Positions 53,567-64,000 of a stretch of 64,000 nucleotides of DNA are shown piece by piece. The notes under the pieces were generated by a model. It saw only the letters and a program-made list of their open reading frames with translations. It made no database searches and had not been told where the DNA came from. The stretch spans positions 16,444,013 through 16,508,012 of the forward strand of contig NC_092577.1 of the NCBI RefSeq assembly GCF_037975245.1. Direction: 5' to 3'. Within the stretch, counting starts at the first letter, position 1, and the number at the start of each line of letters is the position of its first letter. This stretch comes from Apostichopus japonicus (lineage: Eukaryota > Echinodermata > Holothuroidea > Aspidochirotida > Stichopodidae). The translations under genes were made by a program, and so were the position numbers.

Positions 53567-54890
53567 ATCTCGATTAATCAATACCTGGAACGTTTTACCG
53601 CTCTCACATTGCTAGCGTGGACCCGCTCAAGCCTAGTTTCTATTATTGTAAACTGGTCATACATACACGTTTTTGATATGAGGACACTATCACATCGATA
53701 CTGTATGATAGCCAGAACTAAGGACGCTTGGAATGGAGGAATCGTCTCAATCATTTCTTTGTCTTTTTAGCGTCGGAAAGATAACTGCTGATTATTATTA
53801 AATATTATTATATGAGGGTATAAAACAAGTGGGATGTGTGACAATACCGACCATAATGTAACCAGTAGTATTACAATTTAATTCATACTGTAGATATAAG
53901 ATTAAACATTTATTTTCTCTTTCCTCAATTACATCGTGATCCACAACAACTAGCAAATGACGAAACGGATGACAGCCAAATCCACGACAGCCCAGAAGGA
54001 CCATCACCTTCAGAATCGCCCCACCATCAGGTAGTCAGGCTAAATTGGTTTTTTGAAGTATAGTAATCGATCTCACTTCCTTGAGTCACCGCATCTTAAC
54101 TCGTTTCTCCTTTGTTCAAAACCGCGATAAATTACGGACATGTAATGATCTGAGAGCCGGCATTACTTTACAAAGCTACTTTACTTCTGTTTATGCAGAC
54201 CGAAAGTGTGAAGTTCATTAACGCCAGACAATCAATGGCTTTAATCCTACTTAATCTTCACCAATCCTAAGTAAAAGAAATACAAGTCGGGGATGGGGGG
54301 GGGGGGGGGATGAGGAACAGTAAATATTATGGTATTTAATATTGATTTATTTATTCACCGAACCTGCCGAATTGGCACCAGGTCTAAGACGAGAGCGACC
54401 GGCTTCAACAGGTAGAGGTAACATTTTTTCTGTTGAGATATACGTGCAGGGGCAAATGAGAAGACAGGCGTTGCTACATTTCTTGTTCAAGATTTGAATA
54501 ACTTATAAGTATTATTTAACGAGGGGTGGCTAATGCCAAATTCCATTGCAACTAGTATAGCGCAAATATATTGTAACTTGTAACAGTAACAAGTGGCATT
54601 AAAAAGTCAAGTTGGTTGGGTAAACACCGTCCTGTGATGGACCTAACCCTGTGTAACACGCTGAGTCTCACGTAAGTTCTTAGTAGGATGGGCGGTGAAA
54701 TTTGATTGAAGGAAGAAAAGACACAGTAAACAAAACGAGAGTCAAACACAAAGAATTACAATTGACACAGTATATTCTAAAGATTAATATAGTATTTACA
54801 GATCGGAAAAATTACATATCAAATCAAATGTCAAAATAGCACTTTAAGTCGGAACTCCTGTTCCTTATACGGTAGCTGGTCGTCGTCGCC
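53567..54890. other. Non-coding, nothing recognised
   Basis: AT-rich with a poly-G run at 54,295-54,309. No recognisable frame. Confidence 0.5.
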
Positions 54891-54891
54891 G

Positions 54892-56546
54892 ACGCACGCA
54901 CCCTCTGTGAGTGCAGCTTCCCCCTGGTGTTACGCACGCACCCTCTGTAAGATTCCCTGTGCGATGGACGCACGCACCCTCTGTAAGATTCCCTGTGCGA
55001 TGGACGCACGCACCCTCTGTAAGATTCCCTGTGCGATGGACGCACGCACCCTCTGTAAGATTCCCTGTGCGATGGACGCACGCACCCTCTGTAAGATTCC
55101 CTGTGCGATGGACGCACGCACCCTCTGTAAGATTCCCTGTGCGATGGACGCACGCACCCTCTGTAAGATTCCCTGTGCGATGGACGCACGCACCCTCTGT
55201 AAGATTCCCTGTGCGATGGACGCACGCACCCTCTGTAAGATTCCCTGTGCGATGGACGCACGCACCCTCTGTAAGATTCCCTGTGCGATGGACGCACGCA
55301 CCCTCTGTAAGATTCCCTGTGCGATGGACGCACGCACCCTCTGTAAGATTCCCTGTGCGATGGACGCACGCACCCTCTGTAAGATTCCCTGTGCGATGGA
55401 CGCACGCACCCTCTGTAAGATTCCCTGTGCGATGGACGCACGCACCCTCTGTAAGATTCCCTGTGCGATGGACGCACGCACCCTCTGTAAGATTCCCTGT
55501 GCGATGGACGCACGCACCCTCTGTAAGATTCCCTGTGCGATGGACGCACGCACCCTCTGTAAGATTCCCTGTGCGATGGACGCACGCACCCTCTGTAAGA
55601 TTCCCTGTGCGATGGACGCACGCACCCTCTGTAAGATTCCCTGTGCGATGGACGCACGCACCCTCTGTAAGATTCCCTGTGCGATGGACGCACGCACCCT
55701 CTGTAAGATTCCCTGTGCGATGGACGCACGCACCCTCTGTAAGATTCCCTGTGCGATGGACGCACGCACCCTCTGTAAGATTCCCTGTGCGATGGACGCA
55801 CGCACCCTCTGTAAGATTCCCTGTGCGATGGACGCACGCACCCTCTGTAAGATTCCCTGTGCGATGGACGCACGCACCCTCTGTAAGATTCCCTGTGCGA
55901 TGGACGCACGCACCCTCTGTAAGATTCCCTGTGCGATGGACGCACGCACCCTCTGTAAGATTCCCTGTGCGATGGACGCACGCACCCTCTGTAAGATTCC
56001 CTGTGCGATGGACGCACGCACCCTCTGTAAGATTCCCTGTGCGATGGACGCACGCACCCTCTGTAAGATTCCCTGTGCGATGGACGCACGCACCCTCTGT
56101 AAGATTCCCTGTGCGATGGACGCACGCACCCTCTGTAAGATTCCCTGTGCGATGGACGCACGCACCCTCTGTAAGATTCCCTGTGCGATGGACGCACGCA
56201 CCCTCTGTAAGATTCCCTGTGCGATGGACGCACGCACCCTCTGTAAGATTCCCTGTGCGATGGACGCACGCACCCTCTGTAAGATTCCCTGTGCGATGGA
56301 CGCACGCACCCTCTGTAAGATTCCCTGTGCGATGGACGCACGCACCCTCTGTAAGATTCCCTGTGCGATGGACGCACGCACCCTCTGTAAGATTCCCTGT
56401 GCGATGGACGCACGCACCCTCTGTAAGATTCCCTGTGCGATGGACGCACGCACCCTCAGTGAGTACAGCTTCCCCTCGACGTGACGCACGCACGCAGCCT
56501 CAGTGAGATTCCTTGTACGATGGACGCACGCACCCTCTGTAAGATG
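54892..56546. repeat. 36-bp minisatellite, 42 identical tandem copies
   Basis: Unit starts ACGCACGCACCCTCTGTAAG and ends TTCCCTGTGCGATGG. Forty-two full units run from 54,932 to 56,443 with no difference that I can see. The core is bounded by 40-bp variant units containing CAGCTTCCCC on both sides (54,892-54,931 and 56,444-56,483), then another 40-bp variant and a partial unit. The period is divisible by three and stop-free in several frames, so spurious open frames of over 500 codons appear on both strands. Confidence 0.97.
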
Positions 56547-58790
56547 TATAGGCAACTGCCAGATCGAAACTGACAGTCGCGTGCACACTTATAACGCTGG
56601 TTGCTTCTTACGGTTCCTAAAAGTGCTGGTGCTCTAAGGCCTAATTTAAAACAACACGAAAGATTTGCTGGGCCCGGAGCCGCCCTGTACTACTTCGTGC
56701 AGAAAATCCTACAATTATTTACGTCGAACAAGGGTCTAATCTCTTCAGGTGGTGAGCTAACAAGGAAAACGGTATTCTTGCCCTATATTTGTTGTCCACA
56801 CCGCTAGGTGAGTGACGTCAAGGTTTAGATAAATATAAGAACGGAATCGGGTTTTCTTCTTAATTACCAACCCGCAGAAAAACTGCCTAAGTATTTAGAA
56901 AGACAAAGATACTAACATCTCACCCATAAATGATGGCAAACAGCTAAAAACTTTTCTTGTTAAACCAATTAGCGGTTAGGGCCTGGAATACACGTCCGCA
57001 CTTGTCTGAGTCTTGCTGTGAACTGGCGAACTCTTCAGCACGAGGCAGATTATAAGAGACGCGCAAGTTGCATGAGCGTCCACACGGGCATCACATGTCA
57101 CGCTAGTGAATTAAGAAATGTGTCGGGCGCCCTCGATTGAGTAAAATCGTGATGATCCGAGCTCCGTTACACCTGTTTGTATTCTTATTCATCTCATAAA
57201 ATATACACTGGCAAATCTGTGTGATGAATTACATTAACAAGTGAACCTTTCATTCTGACCCTGCAGTATTATATCTTTGCTCTAAAGCTGTTTTTGTATT
57301 GCTAATTTCAATTAATGTCATATCTACAAACATAGTTGTCTTCTCGAAGTGACATGTGTAGGTATTTACATTTTTATCGTTTTCAAAGTAACTACATTAC
57401 ATTATAAATGAAGCGAGAAAACGACGCTCTTAAATTTGGAGATCATGCATGTGATAATAACTGCCAAAACATTTTAGTACATGAGAATGGGTGTGGTAAT
57501 TGCCCTTTAGGCAATTAATAACAACAGCATCAATGACGCAGTATCTCAATACTGGAAGTTCTAATTTCGATTCCTAGTTTCATATCTTTGCTCTGTCTCT
57601 ACAATTATCTATATATATATTATTTTTGGTCATATAGTTTGACGTCAATGACAAGAGTCAAATAAGAAGAGGCGAACAACTCGACCATATTCTTGATGCC
57701 CGCCTTGACAAAGCTAGGCCTATTGACCTACTGTACGTTACTGTAGACTGTAGTGGTGACTACCATCAAAACTGTGTACACTTCCAAGTATCTAAACAAC
57801 CCACGTTTTTCCATCTCAATAATTTGTACATGAAGATTTCGTGGATTTATGACTTGGAAAAAATAATGTACTAAGTAGATTACAAGTTTTTAATTGAAAG
57901 TGATGGGTGGCCTCCTCCTCCCCCTAATAGCCACCCCAGTTCCTCTCCATGTTAGTATTTTCTTTAAATTCTTTGTATATTTGATGTCAAACATCACAGG
58001 TTCAAAAGAAAGCTAGACATACTTCTTATAACCTTATTATATCCTTATAAATAAAACATAACCTTATCCAATTTCTATAGTCTTATCAAAGTTGTGATGC
58101 TATGGCCGGCTCCTCTTTTATACATACATACTCCAGTGAAAATAAAATGTGATAGATTGGAATTTTTTTTTTTGGGGGGGGGTTAAAGAAATATACCAAA
58201 GAAGCTGTTAATTCATAATGATGCTTCATTCTAGAAATGCACAATATACACTCTATTCCAAATGAATAGTTGTTGTATTATCCCATTAACATTATGTTAA
58301 ATTTATGGAGTGACAGTTAATATATAAGTTGGAAACTTACTGTACCCTGGCCCAAAACTGCCTGAACACCCCCAGTACAATGCTAATGTGGCTATTACTA
58401 AATGAAGGCCTAATATAGGATGCACTAGGCCTAGCCTAAACTTGTAGCCTTCAGCAGCACAACAAAGTGTATACGTAAACTTATCATGACTCTTGCTCTG
58501 AAAAACTACCTGAACACCAGAACAATCCTTAAATTGATATTACTAAAACCATGGAGCTATAAACAGACGAAGTCCTAATATAAATTAAATGCAGTACAAC
58601 AATGTGTATATGGAATTAGTGTGCAATACACTACCAGTACCAGCAGCGTATCTCACAACAGTACAGAAAATTGGTCGTGAGGGTGGCCATTTTCGTATAT
58701 CTAACATGTAGCTGCCATGAGTCATAGCCAATCTGCTACAAACCAGACTTGGAGGCCGGGCTTAATCATCAAAAACAAGGAAACAAAAAA
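56547..58790. other. Non-coding, nothing recognised
   Basis: AT-rich intergenic sequence. A 68-codon frame at 56,601 has no known motif. A poly-T/G run lies near 58,163-58,184. Confidence 0.5.
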
Positions 58791-59058
58791 GTTTTGGAGC
58801 GTGTCAAAAAAAGGCTTGTTTGAACTGTTTTTCAGAGTGATTTGGCCAAATTTTGACATAAATCGGTGAAAAAGTCATAGAATGAGATACAATTCTGGAA
58901 TAAAAAATAGTAACTTTTGTTGGCCTATATGATATATGCTTGCTCTGGAAATTCCACAGAAAAAGAACTGTATGAAGACGCTGAAAAATTTTTAACAGAA
59001 GAGAGAGTCCCACTTACTGTTACAATATCTCTATACATTACATGTATTGAGATAAAAA
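58791..59058 (+). repeat. Dispersed about 265-bp repeat, copy 2
   Basis: Same sequence as 22,831-23,092, in the same orientation, with scattered substitutions and small indels. The right edge falls at GTATTGAGATAAAAA in both copies. Non-coding. Confidence 0.85.
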
Positions 59059-59290
59059 TGGAAGCAAATTCACCTCTTTTGTGGTTTGACTGTTGGATTT
59101 GTATGGCGTTTCTGTATATTAGTTACAACATCAATCTAGAGAGTCTTGTCTTGGACCAAAGGAATAGCACAATACGGCCCGATTATTTTCTACTCGTATC
59201 TTTGACTAATATTTCTGCAGTATTGTCTTTTGTAAATCAACACAAACATTTTATCTATCGTACTTATTGTACTTAAAACAAATCCCGGTC

Positions 59291-60175
59291 GCGAAATTAT
59301 TTTTCCCACTTCGACGCGGCCACATGGGCGTGGCTTATGAAATACGTCACAGGCCGGCAAGTTTGTGACTTCGACTTCGAGCTCTTACGTATAGCTCTTT
59401 AATAATATACTCAGCTAATATACTCAGCTAATATACTCAGGCCTAAGACATGACTTCATGAGATCCATGATGATGTGCGACTGCTCCTCCCAGTCAATCG
59501 GGTCTTATGGAGCTCTTGAGGTAAATTCCATCACAAAATCAAACTGTGTTTGTTTATTAGATGTGTTATGAACCTCCCGTGTCTGGAAAAGTTTGGAAAA
59601 GAACCTCCCGTGACAGCAGGGTCTGGAAAAGTTATAAATGAACCTCCCGTGGTATTGATTATTACACTTCATATTACACCAGGTAGGCCCCACTGACCTT
59701 TCAATGCTAGAAACCTACAAAGATACATGTATTGTATTGTGCCCCATATTGTTTTATCCATCATTCTAAATTATTTGTTCATTTATAAATTAACCCCCTT
59801 TTAAACGGCAGTAAGGAGCCTACGTGCTTTCATCATAAGTTCGTATTGTTACGGACCTGAAATATTCTACCCATTTTATAAAACAGTTGTCACTTGCGTC
59901 TGTATTAACTATAACCAGGGAGCTGTTACTGTTAGAGTAGCAGCGCCCTGCTATAACTATGCCCAAATAGCAATGTTCCTCTGTACTATACTATTTATTA
60001 TACTGGTACGTGTACTAGAATCCCTGACATGTTTGAGAACTTTCAGCACCCAAACAAACACCCGAGAGATATCACTGCATAGTCTGTGACGTGGACCAAT
60101 AAGCCGTAACAACGACCGATAGTCCACGCCTATTATGCTAATGTGGCCGCGTCGAAGTGGGAAAAATAATTTCGC
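59291..60175. mobile_element. Non-autonomous Mutator-like element, 35-bp perfect TIRs, 9-bp TSD
   Basis: Left terminus GCGAAATTATTTTTCCCACT (first 20 of 35 bp, 59,291-59,325). The right terminus (60,141-60,175) is its exact reverse complement over all 35 bp. Flanked by ATCCCGGTC on both sides (59,282-59,290 and 60,176-60,184). Length 885 bp, no transposase. Nine-base duplications with long termini fit the MULE superfamily. The interior has a 13-bp unit repeated three times (59,403-59,441), three AACCTCCCGTG words (59,569-59,650) and a CAGGGAGCTG hairpin. Confidence 0.92.
59916..59950. repeat. Hairpin of the CAGGGAGCTG family
   Basis: CAGGGAGCTGTTACT at the left pairs with AGTAGCAGCGCCCTG at the right with two mismatches and a short loop. 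It lies inside the Mutator-like element. Same motif as at 3,922, 21,773 and 21,950. Confidence 0.8.
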
Positions 60176-60184
60176 ATCCCGGTC

Positions 60185-62684
60185 AGTCGAATGAAAAGAA
60201 AGGACGCGGAAAGAAATCCATGGTAGTGGAGTTACAAAAATGGCCAAAAACAAGTGGAAGAAAAATGGCGTAATGAATCTCTAGCACAAGAGAGAACGCT
60301 TGTTGACAGCCTCACAAACTTGATGTCGACCATGACTAGGTAGCTGCCCAAAGACCACCAACACCAGCAGCGACAGGATGGCCTACAACATTGTCGGCGA
60401 TGCATGTGATAGTTTCATCGCAGCATGGACAATCACATTTACACCATACCCAACCAGTTTTAACTGCATTACAGAGGTTATCCCAACATTTCCGCATTTG
60501 GTTATCCAAATTCGCCACCACCAAAACCATTTGCTCATCCCAATCATTTGCCTGGTGAAACAACTAGGGACCCAAATGCTCCTGGACCCCAGTTGAGATA
60601 ATTCAAGGACTGACCCAAGATTGTAAGGGGTCTCTGTTCTTGCTATACATTGAGGGAGTGACAAGTAGATTAGTATTTGTTTGGGTCAATATTGTTGTTT
60701 TTTCTTGACGAATTTTTTAGAAAACCACTCAACGTTATTTTGTATATTCATACCACAATGTACTTTTACGGTTATTTTCTACTATATGTACCAGTAAAAC
60801 ATACTAACAATCATTCCTTTCATGACTTTTTTTATATGCATGTTTAACTTTAGCGGGGCTACTCCCTTTTACTAAACGACATTTAAGTGTCAACTTCTTC
60901 ATATGCATAACTGACGTTCATGGAAGTTCGTAAAAGGTCTATATCGTCTTCAACCGTGTCCTTATTACTATCCCTTCACGTCTTCGTAGTTTCTCACTAT
61001 GTCAAAATTGTCCCCATTCCTCTTGTAGAATTGTGGTTCTCAAATTGACCAGTTTCTAACCAAAAACGGTTGTTCGAACGCATCAATGAGGTGAATGACG
61101 TAGCGCAAGCAAATACACAAAACGAGCGACTTGAAGTTAGCACCCCCATTTCTGCAGCAACTACACTCTCGCGTGTACACGCACGGATGATTGCTTATAT
61201 ATTACGTAGACAAGTTCACCGAAAATAAAGAAAATAATTAATCTGTATTCAAACGTGGTATTGGTTGTGATTACTGTAGGAACTGTATGGAGCCGTAGGT
61301 TATGTGGCAATCTGCATTTGCGAAGGTGATGTCACGTTATCTACTGTTCAAAGAATGTTTGAAATATCCATTTTAAAGGATCAAGAAATCGTTTCCCTGT
61401 GAAACGCAACATATTAGCGGTCTCGTATTTTGAAAACAGTTTTGGAAAGTTATTAATCGTTTTTATGGTAACGTGTAAGGGCTACCAGACAATCCTTTGC
61501 AGATAGCATACTGTTGTTTAACTTGGGGAGGGAGAGTCGAAGGGGATAATTATTGGGAACAACAAGAAAAGACAAACAATAAAGGTGAGCGAAAGACGAC
61601 GTGATACACTTGCAAGTTTTCCCGTGATCCTCGTTGGGGTTAGCACTTATTTACCGCCATTTTGTAAAGTTTCAGAAATGAACTATAAACGCTGCTTAGG
61701 AATCATAATGTACCACATACTCTTACATCTGATCCGTAAGGGGATGTACAAAATACTTTTTCTTCAATTAGTTATGCGTAGGCTGCCAGGTGAGATGGTT
61801 GTATTTTTAGCCAGCATGAATTGATCCATTAACAGGGGTCGAATGTCCTACACCTACAAAGCCTATCCGATGAGCCGAACTGTCGTAAAATCACACCAAA
61901 ACCTTCCACCAATACGTTCACCACGAATATTGCTGAACTCTGTATTAAAAAAGAAATTAAGAAATCTTCAACCTTAACTTTGCTCACAATGTGATATTAG
62001 AAAGTTCGGAAAAACAAGATGTATGCCCGCTGACTATAGTATCGGGAGTAAAGGCCATACTGTTTAACTGTCATGGACAATTATATGTCTGTAACTCAAC
62101 ACATTCACTATGCAGGTAATATGGACCCGGTCTCCAGAGGCCAGTTAGTTTGTATCGCAGAACTGGTGTCAGTACTTAATGTGTCAGGCTTGAGTGTAGG
62201 CATGGATGGATGTTGATCTTAAATTGGTCATAGTATTAGTCATTCTGTCATTAAGATGAAATTTGTATTCGTCAGATTTGAATATTGTGTTTTTCTCAAT
62301 ATTTTCGTGGAGTTTGCATAGGACAGGCACAATTCAGGGCAGGCTTCCAGGAAGTCATCTGAACACAGTGCATATGGTTTCCTATCCCCTTTTTCTTGGG
62401 GGGGGGGGCAGGCAAGCTGCCCTTACCAAAAGCCCAGGTGAAGGCATACTGGACGGTAAAATTACTAGTGCTGTATTGGCTAGGGCACTAAAGGTTGATT
62501 CAGCTGGCACATTAGTCCTGTATTTGGTAGAAACTTTAAAATCAGAAGCAGTATTTCTTTATGTTTACAGCTATCGCTATTTCCCTAAACAGTAGTGTGG
62601 TGTGAAAGTACAGCTACGGTCCCGTCGTGTGCTTTTCTCTCTTTTCGTCTTGAACATGAAAAATGTAGTTTATCTTCATTCCTT
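60185..62684. other. No gene confidently recognised
   Basis: A segment at 60,250-60,345 reads SLAQERTLVDSLTNLMSTMT, helix-like, possibly an accessory-protein relic of a DNA transposon, unplaced. The rest shows no conserved frame. A poly-G run lies near 62,398. Confidence 0.35.
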
Positions 62685-63300
62685 CAGGAAGACAGAGCGC
62701 GCATCTTGGTCTGAGGAGAGTATGCGCCAAGCAGTGGTGAAGGTGCGTCAAGGCATGGGTGTGAAGAGAGCTGCTCATGAGTTTGGAGTACATGTGACAA
62801 CTTTGAGACGTAAAGACCAGAGGACAACTTGAGAACATTCGTCCAAGGTTAGGGAGAGGCTCTGTTTTTGGTGATCAATGAACTAGCACTAGATGAGTAC
62901 TTTTTAAGGATGGAAGCCCTTGGCTTTGGATTATCAAGAAGAGATCTATAATCACTGGCATTCGAATTTGCAGCAAAAATTATTATCAGTCACTTTTTCA
63001 ACCAAAGACTCGAAGAAAGCATGGCGATACGAAGGGTTTTCTTTCTCGCCATCCAAAGTTATCGGTATGTAAAGCAGAGGGCCTCTCCCGCGCTAGGGCC
63101 ATAGGCATGTACAAAACCAATGGGATTTTCAAGTCCCTAGAAAATGTCCTCCAAAGGGAAGGGTACTTTCAGGCCCCAGGATTTACAATGTCGATGAAAG
63201 TGGTCTTTCTCTGACAAATAGGCCACATTCTACCGTGTCTAGAATGCCCTGGTAATCTTTTAACACTGTACACCCTCACTGGCCCTAATGGCCTTCCTTC
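62685..63300 (+). pseudogene. pogo/Tigger-type transposase relic
   Basis: The HTH_psq DNA-binding domain is clear (62,690-62,812: RASWSEESMRQAVVKVRQGM, then GVKRAAHEFGVHVTTLRRK). A frame change near 62,830-62,870 leads to LALDEYFLRMEALGFGLSRR, a stop, then SLAFEFAAK, with shifted pieces resembling the CENP-B-type second DNA-binding domain (FLSRHPKLS at about 63,038; EGLSRARAIGM). The first catalytic block, IYNVDESGLSLTNRP (63,181-63,225), holds the first Asp of the DDE triad. Sequence after about 63,300 is unrelated, so the rest of the catalytic domain is missing. Confidence 0.8.
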
Positions 63301-64000
63301 ATTTTGAGAGCACTTTCCCACAAAGTGGCCCCTGACGCGACCTCAGGGAGGGTGGCGGGTAAACCCTGCCACTCGCCGAGCTCGCCGAGAAGGAAAAATC
63401 TAACGCTAACAAAGACTGCTGACGCCTCCAGGCGGAGCCCACCTTGAACAGTCGGGGTGGGGGTCCGCCCTCCGTCACCCCGTAGGCGTGCCTCCCCCTA
63501 CACTTACAGAGGTCTAATTGAACAAGGGGACGAGGCCCATACTACCTTAGATGGTAAAGAGTAACCTGGTAAACCAAACTAAGGAAACAACACCCACCGA
63601 TAGACAAGTAGCCGCAGGCGACCCAGGGGGTGGCGATGTCTATCGACGAAACGCGAGGAGTCATGAGTCAGGTCGAACGACCGTTCCCCCGTCCGGCTGC
63701 GTCCCACCTCCCTCGGGGGAGGGTGGCGGGAAATGGAGACAGGTAAGTGGGTCACTCGTAAAAATATAAACCAGTAAGTTTTATAATATTTACTTCGTTC
63801 CCCACTTACCTGTCTCCCCACAACCTATGCACCGAGTGGCACTGCCAGATGGTGGGAGGCCCGAGGGGTGGGACCCCCGGAGCTCGTATCATCGAGCGAC
63901 CAAAGCCAAATCGGCCTGTGATATGTCCGATAAGTAGCAGGCGACGGAGCGATTGGAGTCTTCCACGCCGTCGTCTTGCAGATGTCCACTATTGGAAAGC
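63301..64000. other. GC-rich, structured region of unknown origin
   Basis: Composition shifts sharply from AT-rich to GC-rich. It contains two GGGAGGGTGGCGGG-like words (63,346 and 63,717) and a 17-bp perfect inverted repeat, GGAGACAGGTAAGTGGG (63,735-63,751) with its complement at 63,801-63,817. One frame is open from ATG 63,849 to the window edge (reads PKPNRPVICPISSRRRSDWS). It may be the 5' UTR and start of another retroelement ORF continuing beyond the window. I do not recognise the family. Confidence 0.35.

Noticed and set aside
54932-56443. CRISPR-like array (36-bp repeats)
   Set aside because: Units are directly contiguous with no unique spacers, and the context is eukaryotic.
54824-56588. 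Five open frames of 525-552 codons over the minisatellite, on both strands
   Set aside because: They arise because the 36-bp unit is divisible by three and lacks stops. They contain only repeated 12-residue units and have no conserved flanks.
60336-60664. Trp-rich minus-strand frames
   Set aside because: Overlapping frames on both strands with no domain or splice context.

Overview
This is a 64 kb piece of animal nuclear DNA. It has AT-rich intergenic sequence, spliceosomal introns, microsatellites and a dense, nested population of transposable elements. There is no prokaryotic gene organisation, and I saw no tRNA, rRNA or CRISPR. The element mix (Tx1/L1-like LINEs, DIRS-type tyrosine recombinase, Ty3/gypsy, Kolobok-like TTAA elements, pogo/Tigger, a DUF4806 gene, P2RX7_C and THAP exons) and the frequent TAGGCCTA-type intergenic sequence fit a marine deuterostome. 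My inference is an echinoderm, perhaps a sea cucumber, but nothing here proves the species.

Layout. 1-950: 3' end of a Tx1-like LINE. 951-2226: relics of DNA transposons, mainly a DDE_Tnp_4 transposase. 2.2-10.5 kb: non-coding, with minisatellites and a dispersed TGACC-rich repeat. 10.56-13.07 kb: a LINE copy damaged at both ends and internally deleted. 14.7-20.0 kb: broken exons of a two-finger C2H2/transposase-like gene and of a second unrecognised gene. 20.0-21.5 kb: an ORF1-only LINE. 25.46-26.90 kb: a complete TTAA-flanked element carrying a THAP exon. 27.7-28.1 kb: a copia-like gag scrap with a long inverted repeat. 28.4-34.2 kb: a tyrosine recombinase pseudogene split by a full-length LINE (29,204-34,083) with two open ORFs and a target-site duplication. 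34.95-38.16 kb: a second TTAA-flanked element with a P2RX7_C-like exon. 39.4-40.9 kb: the TGACC repeat again. 40.9-44.8 kb: a Ty3/gypsy element whose reverse transcriptase is split by an ORF1-only LINE with a 12-bp target-site duplication. 45.1-49.3 kb: a three-exon DUF4806 gene with one frameshift. 49.37-49.71 kb: a hAT-type MITE. 51.2-53.6 kb: a decayed CR1/Jockey-like LINE. 54.9-56.5 kb: 42 identical copies of a 36-bp minisatellite. 59.29-60.18 kb: a Mutator-like non-autonomous element with perfect 35-bp inverted termini. 62.7-63.3 kb: a pogo/Tigger transposase pseudogene.

The most interesting system is a LINE pair. One family has ORF1 plus an endonuclease/reverse-transcriptase ORF2. The other has only a homologous zinc-knuckle ORF1, with a related 5' end and the same last 14 nt at its 3' end. 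It inserts with target-site duplications, so it looks like a parasite or partner moved in trans, comparable in logic to mammalian HAL1. The only gene likely to be cellular rather than mobile is the DUF4806 gene; the genes at 14.7-20 kb could be either.
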